A stretch of DNA of 64,000 nucleotides from VBCG01 sp964439475. Its GTDB lineage: Bacteria > Pseudomonadota > Gammaproteobacteria > Burkholderiales > Casimicrobiaceae. The position numbers and the translations under genes were made by a program. Each line of letters opens with the position of its first letter. The stretch's first letter is position 1. The notes beneath the pieces are model-generated. The model was not told the DNA's origin. It saw only the letters and a program-made list of their open reading frames with translations, and ran no database searches. Positions 26,899 through 35,702 of the stretch are shown here, in pieces. The stretch spans positions 62,001 to 126,000 of the forward strand of contig CAYTOT010000007.1 of NCBI GenBank assembly GCA_964439475.1, in the 5' to 3' direction.

Positions 26899-26914
26899 TG
26901 CATTTCGTGTGCCA
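26899..26914 (-). promoter_or_regulatory. Putative sigma-54 (RpoN) promoter of the OMP-glnK-amtB operon
   Basis: On the minus strand, TGGCACACGAAATGCA matches the RpoN consensus TGGCAC-N5-TTGC in 9 of 10 fixed positions. The GG and GC dinucleotides are separated by exactly 10 nt. The predicted start of transcription would be about 40 nt upstream of the OMP start codon. The nitrogen genes downstream make an NtrC/RpoN promoter very plausible. I did not find a convincing NtrC dyad in the 190 nt upstream. Confidence 0.78.
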
Positions 26915-27100
26915 CTGCACAAAAATCAGTACAATCAATGATTTAAGTATGATTCTCGGGCTCCTCCCGGAAACCCGCTGCGATGGGCTGCACGGATTCG
27001 GTGCGCCGGGGGTGTCGATCGCCCAAGGCCGGTGCGGCGGGCCCGAAATGCGCCTGCGCGCGCCTTCGCTTGCTAGACTGGCTGCCTTCGGAGGCCCCGC

Positions 27101-27355
27101 ATGCTGAACTTCCAGAGCAAGACGCTCGACGACCTCGCGGCACGCATCGGTGCGGCCGTCGCCGCCAGTCCCGCCAAGGACATCGAGAAGAACGTGAAGG
27201 CGATGCTGCAAGGCGGCCTCGCACGGCTCGACGTGGTCTCGCGGGAGGAATTCGACACGCAGGCCGCGGTGCTTGCGAAAACACGCGAGAAGCTCGAACA
27301 GCTCGAGGCGCGCGTCGCGGAGATGGAAGCGCGCCGCGGTCCGCGCGCCGTGTAG
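27101..27355 (+). CDS. ubiK: Ubiquinone biosynthesis accessory factor UbiK
   Basis: UbiK (YqiC/BMFP family) is a small accessory factor of aerobic ubiquinone synthesis that binds UbiJ and lipids. The 84-residue product is a short amphipathic N-terminal segment (MLNFQSKTLDDLAARIGAAV) followed by a C-terminal coiled coil (TREKLEQLEARVAEMEARR), which is the family's whole architecture. The ATG is preceded by GGAGG about 5 nt upstream. An extended -10-like TGCTAGACT lies at 27071-27079. It is divergent from the ammonium operon and is followed by comM. Confidence 0.93.
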   Translation: MLNFQSKTLDDLAARIGAAVAASPAKDIEKNVKAMLQGGLARLDVVSREEFDTQAAVLAKTREKLEQLEARVAEMEARRGPRAV

Positions 27356-27482
27356 TCGCGACGGGCTGCGTTCGAGCCACGGTTGCGAGCGCTGCCCTCG
27401 GCCATCCGATATAGGGCGGGATTGCCCACGACCGGCTAAGGTCGTCCTCTCGAGCGCACGGCGCGCGACGAAAGAGGCCGAC

Positions 27483-29006
27483 ATGGCGGTGGCGGTCGTT
27501 CATACGCGAGCGCTCTCGGGTGTGCACGCACCGGGGGTCACGGTCGAAGTGCACGTGGCCGGCGGCCTGCCGGGCATCCACGTCGTGGGATTGCCGGATA
27601 CCGAGGTTCGTGAGGCGCGCGACCGCGTGCGCGCCGCGCTGCAGAACGCGAAGTTCGACGTTCCGCCGCGCAAGGTCACGGTCAACCTCGCGCCGGCAGA
27701 CCTTCCCAAGGAATCAGGGCGCTACGACCTGCCGATCGCCCTCGGCATCCTCGCCGCCACGGCGCAGATTCCGTCGCAGGAGCTCGGCCGCTACGAGTTC
27801 GCCGGGGAACTTGCCCTGACCGGCGAGTTGCGCGCCGTGCGCGGCGCGCTCGCGATGGCGCTCTCGGCGCGGCGCGAGGGCCGCGCCTTCGTCCTGCCCG
27901 AGCGTTCCGCGCTCGAGGCGGCCCTGGCGCGCGATGCCACCGTCTTCGGAGCGCGCAGCCTGCTCGCGGTGTGCGCCCACCTGACGTCGCGCGAGCCGTT
28001 GCCCGCGGCGCGGGCGCCGGCTCCCGAGGCCGCGGCGGACATTCTCGACATCGCCGACGTCCGCGGCCAGGCGCAAGCCAAGCGCGCCCTGGAGATCGCC
28101 GCCGCGGGCGGCCACTCGCTATTGCTGGCCGGTCCCCCCGGATCGGGCAAATCGATGCTCGCGCAACGCTTGCCGGGTCTGCTGCCGCCGCTGGCCGACG
28201 ACGAGTCGCTCGAGGTCGCGGCGATCGCATCGGTCGCCGGGCACTTCGCGCCGGAGCGCTGGGGCGCGCGTCCTTACCGCAGTCCGCACCACACCGCGAG
28301 CACGGTCGCGCTCGTGGGCGGCGGTGGCGATCCGCGTCCGGGCGAGGTCTCGCTCGCGCATCACGGCGTGCTCTTCCTCGACGAGCTCCCCGAGTGGGAC
28401 CGGCGCGTGCTCGAAGGCCTGCGCGAGCCGCTCGAATCGGGCGTGATCCACATCTCGCGCGCGGCGCGACAGGCCACCTTCCCCGCGCAATTCCAGCTCG
28501 TCGCGGCGATGAATCCTTGCCCATGCGGCTGGCACGGCGATGCGAGCGCACGGTGCGCGTGCACGTCGGACCAGGTGCTGCGCTATCGGGCGCGGGTGTC
28601 GGGGCCGCTGCTCGACCGCATCGACCTGCGTCTCGACGTCCGCGCGGTGCCGGTGGCCGACCTCGTGGCGGCGCCCGCGCCGGACCGGGTCGAAGGGTCG
28701 GCCGCCGTGCGCGAGCGAGTCGCTGCCGCCCGTGCGCGCCAGATCCTGCGGCAGGGCAGGGCCAACGCGCGCCTCGGGGCCGCCGAGGTGGCTCTCCACT
28801 GCACGACCGATGCCTCGGGGCACGCGCTGCTTGCCAGGGCGATGGACCGCCTCGGCTTCACTGCCCGCGGCTACCACCGCGTGCTCAAGGTGGCGCGCAC
28901 GATTGCCGATCTCGACGCCAAGGAGGCGGTCGGTGCGGCGCACGTGGGGGAGGCGCTCGGCTATCGCGGGGGTCCGGCGGGCGCTCCGGACACCCGGATG
29001 CCGTGA
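27483..29006 (+). CDS. comM: ComM/YifB family Mg-chelatase-like AAA+ ATPase
   Basis: ComM is a hexameric helicase that helps branch migration during natural transformation. The 507-residue protein has an N-terminal Lon-protease-like S5 domain (AVVHTRALSGVHAPGVTVEV, PRKVTVNLAPADLPKESGRYDLPIALG). The AAA+ core has Walker A GPPGSGKS and Walker B VLFLDELPEW. A MNPCPCGWHG...CACT cysteine cluster and a C-terminal helical lid (FTARGYHRVLKVARTIADL) follow. The ATG at 27483 has GAAAGAGG upstream. All parts are full length. Confidence 0.95.
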   Translation: MAVAVVHTRALSGVHAPGVTVEVHVAGGLPGIHVVGLPDTEVREARDRVRAALQNAKFDVPPRKVTVNLAPADLPKESGRYDLPIALGILAATAQIPSQELGRYEFAGELALTGELRAVRGALAMALSARREGRAFVLPERSALEAALARDATVFGARSLLAVCAHLTSREPLPAARAPAPEAAADILDIADVRGQAQAKRALEIAAAGGHSLLLAGPPGSGKSMLAQRLPGLLPPLADDESLEVAAIASVAGHFAPERWGARPYRSPHHTASTVALVGGGGDPRPGEVSLAHHGVLFLDELPEWDRRVLEGLREPLESGVIHISRAARQATFPAQFQLVAAMNPCPCGWHGDASARCACTSDQVLRYRARVSGPLLDRIDLRLDVRAVPVADLVAAPAPDRVEGSAAVRERVAAARARQILRQGRANARLGAAEVALHCTTDASGHALLARAMDRLGFTARGYHRVLKVARTIADLDAKEAVGAAHVGEALGYRGGPAGAPDTRMP

Positions 29007-29083
29007 AGCTGCCGGTGTTCCTGATGCAACGCCCGCGCCCGGCGACTTCACCAGGGATGCTGCCCAGACCTGGACCTGGCCTA

Positions 29084-29535
29084 CTAGAGATACTCGCCTT
29101 CGATTCCGGTTTCCATCCAGTACTGGTCGGCCCTCGTCGGATGAAGATAGACCATCACCGTGTCTCCGATCTGGAATCTTCTCGCGGGGTTCCTTCGAAG
29201 GATGTCGCTCTTGAAGACGACCTCGCGTCCCGTGCGCCTGTCGACGTACGTCGACGTCACGCGCCAGGCGGTCCGCGACCCTCGTCTCTTGATGGTGGCT
29301 ATCCTGGTCTCGAGCGGTTTCCCGTGTCGCAGGAAGTAGTCCCGTCGGCGGCTCTTTCGACCGGAGAACAGCACATAGAGCACGGTGTGCAAGGTCAGGA
29401 TGAGCGCGACGAATCCCGCTGCTCGCGCGTAAGACGCCCTGCCGCGGGGGACGCAAGCGACAGATATATCGTGAGACCCCACAAGGCCACGCTTGCGGCG
29501 ACGAACACCAGGGCCCCGATGGCTCGTTTCGGCAT
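29084..29535 (-). pseudogene. Two-TM membrane protein split by a frameshift
   Basis: An ATG at 29535 opens a 46-codon frame (MPKRAIGALVFVAASVALWG, LTIYLSLASPAAG) with one membrane helix that stops at 29395. In a second frame the sequence continues directly with another helix (AAGFVALILTLHTVLYVLF). A basic cytoplasmic-type domain then ends at 29084, with RIATIKRRGSRTAWRV, FQIGDTVMVYLHP and YWMETGIEGEYL. The two parts together look like a DUF3592-type small membrane protein of about 150 residues with a 1-nt indel near 29400-29440. It begins 9 nt after the VOC gene. Either it is a true pseudogene or the draft sequence has an error. Confidence 0.55.
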
Positions 29536-29544
29536 GGCAGGTGG

Positions 29545-29949
29545 TCAGGTGCAGGCAGTGCCGTCGCCATGCGTCGCGAACGCCAGGACGTGAGCGTCCG
29601 GATCGAGCGAATAGGCGACAAGGTGACCCCACGAGCGCGGCCCGAGGGGGCTGAGTTCGACGGCCCCGGCCTCGAGCGCACGGGCGTGGTGGCCCGCCGG
29701 ATCGGGGACGACGAGGTAGAGCTCGGCTCGCGGCGTGCCGCGGGCGCGGGAGGGACTCGGCAATGCGGGCCCGAGCAGGCGCTCGATGCCTGTCTCCGGC
29801 ATCAGTCCCAGGATTGCGCCGCCGGGAAGCGTGAACTCGGTCATGCCCGGCACGTTCAGCCGGGGCGTGAAGGCCAGCACCGCCGAGTAGAAGCTCGTGC
29901 TGCGCGCCTGGTCTGCCACATACAGGATGAAATGCGCTGCGTCGCCCAT
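29545..29949 (-). CDS. VOC superfamily (glyoxalase/bleomycin-resistance-like) protein
   Basis: This is a 134-residue vicinal-oxygen-chelate fold protein. The two beta-alpha-beta-beta-beta modules are visible: HFILYVADQARSTSFYSAVLAF at the start and YLVVPDPAGHHARALEAGAV in the second half, then GHLVAYSLDPDAHVLAFA. Specificity cannot be read from the sequence; the family includes dioxygenases, glyoxalases and antibiotic-binding proteins. It follows the large protease gene by 20 nt on the same strand and may be co-transcribed, though no functional link is obvious. Confidence 0.82.
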   Translation of the reverse strand: MGDAAHFILYVADQARSTSFYSAVLAFTPRLNVPGMTEFTLPGGAILGLMPETGIERLLGPALPSPSRARGTPRAELYLVVPDPAGHHARALEAGAVELSPLGPRSWGHLVAYSLDPDAHVLAFATHGDGTACT

Positions 29950-29969
29950 GGGCGTGTGCCGCCTCGTCC

Positions 29970-32900
29970 TCACGGCCCGTAGACATCGATCGGCTGCGTA
30001 TCCACCGCGCAGAGCCAGCACCCCCCGGCCGCCGCGATGCCCTGGATCACCGAGTACGCGTTTCGATGCGGCACCCAGTCGTCGGCCGCCACGAAGCTCG
30101 CGCTGCCGTCAGGCTGCGTGAGCAGCGTGTAGGCGCGCACCGGTGCGGTCGGCAACGTACTGAAGTTCACCCAGTTCGGATAGTTGGTGAAGAACTGCAT
30201 GAGTCCACCCGTGCTCGCGATATCCGGCGATTCGAGGAAGATGCCCTGGAACGGCTGGCCGTCGCCGGTCCAGCCCTGGTCGAGGAGCACGCCGTTCACG
30301 TCGAGCGTGCCGCCGGCCTTCAGCACGATCGCGCCGGGGAAGACGAAGTCGTGCGTGCCGCCGTCGACGAGCGCAAGCGCACCCGTGGCCTGCAGGATCA
30401 TGCTGCCGCCGCCGTAGGAGGGCTTGGGGGTTCCGGGCGGGCGCACGGCGCCGGGGGCGAGCGGATTGTTGTTCTGCGGCAGCGTGGAACCGGCGGGCCA
30501 CGACGACGGCATCCACACGCTGCCATTGCCGTGGATCGCGAGGTTCAGCACCTGCGGTTGGGTGCCATAGTGATTCAGCGTGAGCTGCACGCCATCGCCG
30601 GTGCTCGGGAAGAGCTGCAGGCCGTTGGCGAGGAAATCATCCCCGTTGACTGGGTTGTTGGCGTTGCCGAACGTCCCCAGGCGCATCGCATTGCCCTTGA
30701 AGGCGCCGCCGCCGCGCAAGCCCGCGCCGTAGACGACGAGCGAGGCGCCGCCGTCCACGGTGCCGGCGTTCTGCACCAGTCCGCCGGTGACGAGGTTCGC
30801 AGCGGTCGCGTCGACCTCGAGGCCACCCGGTGCGGCGAGGAGGCCGGCCGCGCCGATGGTGATGCCATCGGGATTCGTCACCCGCATCGGCAGGGGCCCC
30901 GCGATGCCGCCCTGCGCGCGCAGCGTCCCCTCGATCACGCTGGGCCCGGCGCCCACGCCGCGCAGCACGACGGCCTGCCCCGGCGCGCCGGCGAGGATCG
31001 TGAGCGTGTTCCCGGGACCCAGCGCGAGCGACTGGAAGTCGAACTGCGCGAACGAGCCCGGCGCACCGGACGCAGCGCCGAGCTGGATCGTCACGTTGGT
31101 GCCGAAGTTGGAGATCGTCGTGCCGCTCAGGGTCGCACCGGTCACGGTGAGCGCGCCGTAGGGATTGGCGACGATGGCCGCACCCGACGGCGTCACCCCG
31201 CCGATCGTGAAATCGGCATTGGAGACGTCGAAGAAGATGTTGTCGCTGCACGCCACCATGACCCGCGCCGTCGAGGTGGCAGCAGCGGGAACGGTCACGG
31301 CCTGCGAGCCGTCGTTCGGCGTTGCGGCCGCGAGCATCGTCGGAAACGTCTGGCCGCCGTCGCTCGACAGCAGGATGTCGACGTTGGCGCATGCCACCGG
31401 GGCGTTCGCCGTGTTCGCCACGTTCCATGTCACGGTCTGCGTGCTGCCTCCTGGCCACGTCACGGCGGTATCGGGCGACGTGACCACGAACGGTCCCGCC
31501 GCGGACGTGACGAGGAAGTTGACCTGCGCGCGGTCGACGCCGCCGCGGTTGTCGCGCGCGGTCATGCGAAAGCGCAGCGTGCGGCTCGCGTTGGGTAGCA
31601 CTTCGCCGATGGCGAGCGTGCCGGCGAGAAGGTCGGACAAGCGCGGAAAGATCCGCGTGGAACCGGGGGTCGACGGCCAGGAGCGGAAGAACGGCGCGGC
31701 GGTGGCGATGCCGGGCGGGCCTCCGGGATTGACGCCCGTGTCGTACTCCTCCCAGTTGTAGGTGAGGACGTCGCCGTCGGGGTCGGTGGCCGAGCCCATG
31801 AGGGCGAACGGCGTGCGCGACGGAATGGTGAATCCGCCGGCCGGCAGGGTGACGACCGGCGGCGCATTGCCCGTCGATGCGACGGTCCCGCACTTGCTGC
31901 CGCCGTCCTCCGTGGTATAGGCGACGATCTCGTCGAAGCTCGCCGTGTGGAAGTACACGTCGCTGTGCGCCTGCAGGTCCTGCGATTCGCAGATTCCCGC
32001 GTAGGCCATGATCGTCGACCCGCTGCCGGGCTCGAACGATGTCGCCTGGTGGCGGTTGCCACCGCCGCAGTTGTGCTCGTTGCCGTTGAACGTGTGGTTG
32101 GCGCCGAGCTGGTGCCCGATCTCGTGGGCGACGAAATCGACGTAGAAGGGATCGTCGACCGGCGACGGATTGCCGGTGACGCCCTGGGCCTTCTGGGTGG
32201 CGGAGCAGGCCACGCCGAGGCTCGCGATACCGCCGCCGCCGGTCGAGAACACATGGCCGATGTCGTAGTTCGCGCTGCCGATCACCGCCGTGATGTTGGC
32301 CTGGTTCTGGTCCAGCATCGCAGCGCCGTCGTCGTTGGTGTAAGGATCGGCGCCGGTGTAGACGAGGAGATAGTTGTTGGCCACGAGCTGCATCCGCACC
32401 GCGATCTCCTGCTCGTAGATGCCGTTGATGCGGTTGATCGCCGTGACGATCGCGGCCAGACCCTGCGACACCGTGCCTCCGAAGAACGCGGTGTACTCGC
32501 TCGTCGCCGCGACGGCGAGGCGATAGGTACGGCGCTTCGTCCCGGACGGCTTTTGCGCGGTGTCGCGGGCGGCGATCCGCTTGGCGATGCGGGCGGCGGT
32601 GGCTCCGCCGGGATCGACCGGAGGCATCTGCCGCGTGCGCGCGCCGGTCGGACTCACGTAGTCCCGGGCGTAGTAACTCATGTAGGTCACGGTGTCCGCG
32701 CGGGTGAGCGGATTCACGAAGATCCGCCCGCGCGTGGGCGACAGCACCATCGCGTGAAAGCCGTGGGGCGTCCAGTCGAGGCGGATGGTGGACGAGGGAT
32801 CGTCGACGTTCTCGCCGGCCCAGGTGCGGATCTCCGGGAACATCGCGGCGAGTTCGGGGGCCATCGTCGGCGTGTCCACGATGCGATAGCGCGCCACGCC

Positions 32901-33200
32901 GCCGTCCGGCAAGGGGAGGGGAACGATCACCTCGCTTGCGCGCATCGGCGCATCGGTTTCCCTGGGCGCAGCGCCGGCAAGCACGTGGAACTTCCCGGCG
33001 TCGAGCGTCACGACGCGATAGGTCGCCGGCACGCTCGCGCGCGCTGCGGTTCCCGCCGGCGTGGTCCTGGGCTCGCTCCACAATCCCGCGGTCTCGACGG
33101 ACAGGGGCTCGGCGGCGGTCGCCTGAAGCGGCATCGCGACGAGGGCGACGACCGTGCAGGCGAGTGCGAGGATGCCGTGGCGGCGGGACATCAGGAACAT
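29970..33200 (-). CDS. Secreted metzincin (reprolysin-like) protease with beta-helix-like C-terminus
   Basis: This is an exported zinc metalloprotease of 1076 residues. A signal peptide (SRRHGILALACTVVALVAM, then PLQATA) is followed by a propeptide-like region (~30-215). The catalytic domain has the metzincin motif HEIGHQLGANH at residues 359-369. TIMAYAG lies about 35 residues further on as the Met-turn equivalent. A PKD/Ig-like region follows (DPDGDVLTYNWEEYD, VTSPDTAVTWPGGSTQTVTW). The last ~360 residues are Gly/Asn/Thr-rich (MRVTNPDGITIGAAGLLAAP, TLDVNGVLLDQG) and recall the beta-helical passenger of filamentous haemagglutinin-type proteins. ATG 33200 has GGAG 8 nt upstream. The substrate is unknown. 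Confidence 0.87.
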   Translation of the reverse strand: MFLMSRRHGILALACTVVALVAMPLQATAAEPLSVETAGLWSEPRTTPAGTAARASVPATYRVVTLDAGKFHVLAGAAPRETDAPMRASEVIVPLPLPDGGVARYRIVDTPTMAPELAAMFPEIRTWAGENVDDPSSTIRLDWTPHGFHAMVLSPTRGRIFVNPLTRADTVTYMSYYARDYVSPTGARTRQMPPVDPGGATAARIAKRIAARDTAQKPSGTKRRTYRLAVAATSEYTAFFGGTVSQGLAAIVTAINRINGIYEQEIAVRMQLVANNYLLVYTGADPYTNDDGAAMLDQNQANITAVIGSANYDIGHVFSTGGGGIASLGVACSATQKAQGVTGNPSPVDDPFYVDFVAHEIGHQLGANHTFNGNEHNCGGGNRHQATSFEPGSGSTIMAYAGICESQDLQAHSDVYFHTASFDEIVAYTTEDGGSKCGTVASTGNAPPVVTLPAGGFTIPSRTPFALMGSATDPDGDVLTYNWEEYDTGVNPGGPPGIATAAPFFRSWPSTPGSTRIFPRLSDLLAGTLAIGEVLPNASRTLRFRMTARDNRGGVDRAQVNFLVTSAAGPFVVTSPDTAVTWPGGSTQTVTWNVANTANAPVACANVDILLSSDGGQTFPTMLAAATPNDGSQAVTVPAAATSTARVMVACSDNIFFDVSNADFTIGGVTPSGAAIVANPYGALTVTGATLSGTTISNFGTNVTIQLGAASGAPGSFAQFDFQSLALGPGNTLTILAGAPGQAVVLRGVGAGPSVIEGTLRAQGGIAGPLPMRVTNPDGITIGAAGLLAAPGGLEVDATAANLVTGGLVQNAGTVDGGASLVVYGAGLRGGGAFKGNAMRLGTFGNANNPVNGDDFLANGLQLFPSTGDGVQLTLNHYGTQPQVLNLAIHGNGSVWMPSSWPAGSTLPQNNNPLAPGAVRPPGTPKPSYGGGSMILQATGALALVDGGTHDFVFPGAIVLKAGGTLDVNGVLLDQGWTGDGQPFQGIFLESPDIASTGGLMQFFTNYPNWVNFSTLPTAPVRAYTLLTQPDGSASFVAADDWVPHRNAYSVIQGIAAAGGCWLCAVDTQPIDVYGP

Positions 33201-33491
33201 CGGGCAATCTCCGAAGTGCGAGCGCCCGACCGACTGCGGGCATCGTGCCGCGTGCCGGATCCATGATCCGGCAAGACGTTCGATTGTGCGTGATGGTGCG
33301 CTGCGCGCGCGACACCCCGGCGCGGGCGGATCGTATCGCACGACGAACGGATGCCGAACGGATGCCCTCGCTGCGGGCCCGGCGCGGGCGCCGTTGGCCC
33401 GCGTCGTTGCGATCTCGCGCGTCCATCGCAGCGCGCTGGCGCGCACCGGAGCCTATGGGCCCGCAAGAAGACGCCCGGGTTATCCTTGCCC

Positions 33492-34610
33492 ATGGCCTCC
33501 ACGATGCGGCGCCGGATCCTCGTTGCCGGGCTTGGCGCACCCGTACTCACGCTTGCCGGATGCGGCGACGACACGACCCCGAAGAGCACGCAGTACGACA
33601 CCGCCTTCCGGCGCCTCTTCGGCCAGTATCACATGGTCGGCGCGCTCGCCAGCGTGCGTGTACCGGGCGAGCCTGAATGGCGGGCGGCGCTGGGTCATGC
33701 CGATCTCGCGAGTGCGACACCGTCCGATTTCGCGGGCCACTATCCGATTCGCAGCGTGACCAAGTCCTATACCGTCACGCTCGTGCTGCAACTCGTGCGC
33801 GACGGGCTTCTGGCGCTGGACGACAGGCTCGAAAGCCACGTGCCGGGCATCCCGAACGGCGCGGCCATCACGCTCGCGCAGCTCGCCGGCATGACGAGCG
33901 GCATCGCGGACTATTCGTCGAGCCCGCAATTCGTGCAGGCGCTCGTCGGCGACTTCGGACGTGCGTTCACGCAAGAGGAGCTCGTCGGCTACGCGGTTCC
34001 CCTGTCGCCACGCTTCGACCCCGGCACGCAGTACGAGTACAGCAACACCAATACCGTGCTGCTCGGCATGATCGTCGAGCAGCGGCTGCGCACGACGCTG
34101 GCGCAAGCGCTGCAGGCGCGGATACTGACCCCGCTCGGGCTCTCGGGCACGAGCTACCCCTACGCGACGGCGCTGCCCGATCCGCATCCGTCGCCTTACG
34201 AGGTGGACGTTGCCACGGGCACCCCCGAATTGCTGCCCGATCTCAATCCGACCTCGCTCGCCGGGGCGGGTGCGATGGTCTCGACGCTCGACGACATGCA
34301 GACCTGGGCGGCGGCCCTCGGTGACGGACGCCTCATCGGCGCCGCGCTGCAGGTCGAGCGCGTGGAACGCTCCCGGGTCGTGACCAACGGCCCCACCTAC
34401 GACCGCTACGGCCTGGGCATCGGCATCCTGCACGGCTGGTGGGGTCACACCGGCAGCGGCCTGGGCTTCCAGCTCGCCACGTTCTACGATCCGCGCACGC
34501 TGTCCACCATCGCCGTGATGGTGAACTCGACGCCGGACACGGCGGCCCCGCCCGACCTCAACTTCGCCGAGGAGATCTTCAAGACGCTGGCAGGGATCGC
34601 CATCGACTGA
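33492..34610 (+). CDS. Serine hydrolase, beta-lactamase/DD-peptidase family lipoprotein
   Basis: This is a class C beta-lactamase-fold serine hydrolase of 372 residues. The lipobox LAGC puts the lipidated Cys at residue 24, so the enzyme is membrane-anchored. The active-site motifs are SVTK (Ser88-Lys91), YSN (Tyr183-Asn185) and a C-terminal HTG (GHTGSGLGF). This pattern covers esterases, D-aminopeptidases and DD-carboxypeptidases as well as true beta-lactamases, so no resistance function should be assumed. A second ATG at 33504 is possible. It is divergent from the protease, with 291 nt between them. Confidence 0.86.
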   Translation: MASTMRRRILVAGLGAPVLTLAGCGDDTTPKSTQYDTAFRRLFGQYHMVGALASVRVPGEPEWRAALGHADLASATPSDFAGHYPIRSVTKSYTVTLVLQLVRDGLLALDDRLESHVPGIPNGAAITLAQLAGMTSGIADYSSSPQFVQALVGDFGRAFTQEELVGYAVPLSPRFDPGTQYEYSNTNTVLLGMIVEQRLRTTLAQALQARILTPLGLSGTSYPYATALPDPHPSPYEVDVATGTPELLPDLNPTSLAGAGAMVSTLDDMQTWAAALGDGRLIGAALQVERVERSRVVTNGPTYDRYGLGIGILHGWWGHTGSGLGFQLATFYDPRTLSTIAVMVNSTPDTAAPPDLNFAEEIFKTLAGIAID

Positions 34611-34661
34611 CGATTCGCCGGGGGCGGGAGCCGCGAATCGGCCCCTCGGCGCGGGCCGGGA

Positions 34662-35594
34662 CTACGACTTGCGGCCTGCGTACTTCTCGCCCGCCGCGAT
34701 GTCTCCCTTCAGCCAGTTCTGCGGCGGTGGCAGCGGGCAGGTGGTGAATGCCGAGAACGCGCACGGCGGGTTGTAGGCACGATTGAAGTCGACCACCCAG
34801 GTCACGCCATCGCGGGGCTTGTCCACCACGAGGAAGCGTCCAGGGGGATAGGTCGCGGAGGTGCTCGTGCCGTCGCGGAAGATGATGAACAGGCTGCCCT
34901 CGTCGTCGAGTGCGTCCATCGTCATCTTCCTGCCGTTGACGGTGAATTCGAGCGTGCCCGCGACCTTCTCGTAGCTGATCTCCCCGCGCACGTTGGCGAT
35001 CGGAATCGTGGCGCCGTTGGCCACCGGGATGAACCTGGCCGGGACCTTGTAGGCGGCGTCCGGCTCGTACCAGAGGCGTCCGGCAAAGGTCTTGCGGCGC
35101 GGCGAGTCGCGATCGGCTGCACGCACCACGATGCGGCCGTCCTCGCGCTTGACGAACTGCAGCGAGAGCCTGCCCTGCGTGACCCACTCGACCCGGGTCG
35201 CGCCGGACACCATGTCGCGCGCGGTGAACTCGTCGGGCAGTGCCTCCTTGTCCTTGCTCACCACGGTCATCTTCTGCCCGGGGGCGAGTGTCAGGCGGGC
35301 CCGGTCGCCCGTGACCACGATGGTGCCGAGATGCGCCGGGCCGAGACCTTTCGGCAGCACGATCTGGTTGTCCGCGGCGGTGCCGATCCGGTAGGTGCCC
35401 GCCGTGAGCTCGTCGCGGGAGACGATCGACAGCCACCCCCGCTCGCGCTTCAGACTGTCGGTGGCGCCGGCGCGCCATTTGCCGAGCCCATCGAGCCAGG
35501 CCGGATCGGCCGCGGCGCCGGCGGCGGGCGCGGGAAGCGGCAGCGCGAGGAGCGAGGCGAAGGAGAGGATGGCCAGAGCGAGGCGCGGCGCCAT
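34662..35594 (-). CDS. DUF1684 family exported protein
   Basis: The product is a 310-residue exported protein with signal peptide MAPRLALAILSFASLLALPL. It carries the DUF1684 pattern: WRAGATDSLKRERGWLSI near the start, FAGRLWYEPD and KVPARFIP in the middle, and the highly conserved DFNRAYNPPCAFSAFTTCP near the end. The ATG at 35594 has GGAG 6 nt upstream. Family members occur widely in bacteria and archaea but have no settled activity. The gene is divergent from the large oxidoreductase. Confidence 0.9.
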   Translation of the reverse strand: MAPRLALAILSFASLLALPLPAPAAGAAADPAWLDGLGKWRAGATDSLKRERGWLSIVSRDELTAGTYRIGTAADNQIVLPKGLGPAHLGTIVVTGDRARLTLAPGQKMTVVSKDKEALPDEFTARDMVSGATRVEWVTQGRLSLQFVKREDGRIVVRAADRDSPRRKTFAGRLWYEPDAAYKVPARFIPVANGATIPIANVRGEISYEKVAGTLEFTVNGRKMTMDALDDEGSLFIIFRDGTSTSATYPPGRFLVVDKPRDGVTWVVDFNRAYNPPCAFSAFTTCPLPPPQNWLKGDIAAGEKYAGRKS

Positions 35595-35702
35595 GATGCG
35601 CTCCGAGGAGACGGGGAATGCGATTCTATCCTGCCCGGACGCACCGCGCGCTGCCCGGCAGCCGATCCCGATGCTGCGCTGCGGTAGACTAGCCGGTTCC
35701 GC

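Noticed and set aside
24127..26922. A long minus-strand frame joining amtB with upstream glnK/OMP DNA
   Set aside because: The amtB part starts at 25644 with a signal peptide; the upstream part is an out-of-frame reading of glnK and the OMP gene.
26905..26960. Possible NtrC dyad overlapping the sigma-54 promoter (TGTAC...TGTGCA on the minus strand)
   Set aside because: The spacing is wrong by one base, one half-site is poor, and it would lie on top of the promoter instead of upstream of it.
30637..33540. A 967-codon minus-strand frame overlapping the metzincin protease in another frame
   Set aside because: It is Arg/His/Pro-rich, with no domain, no membrane segment and no start signal; the overlapping protease frame has clear domains.
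33492..34610. A beta-lactamase resistance gene
   Set aside because: SxxK, YxN and HTG motifs are shared by many esterases and peptidases; the sequence alone does not support antibiotic resistance.
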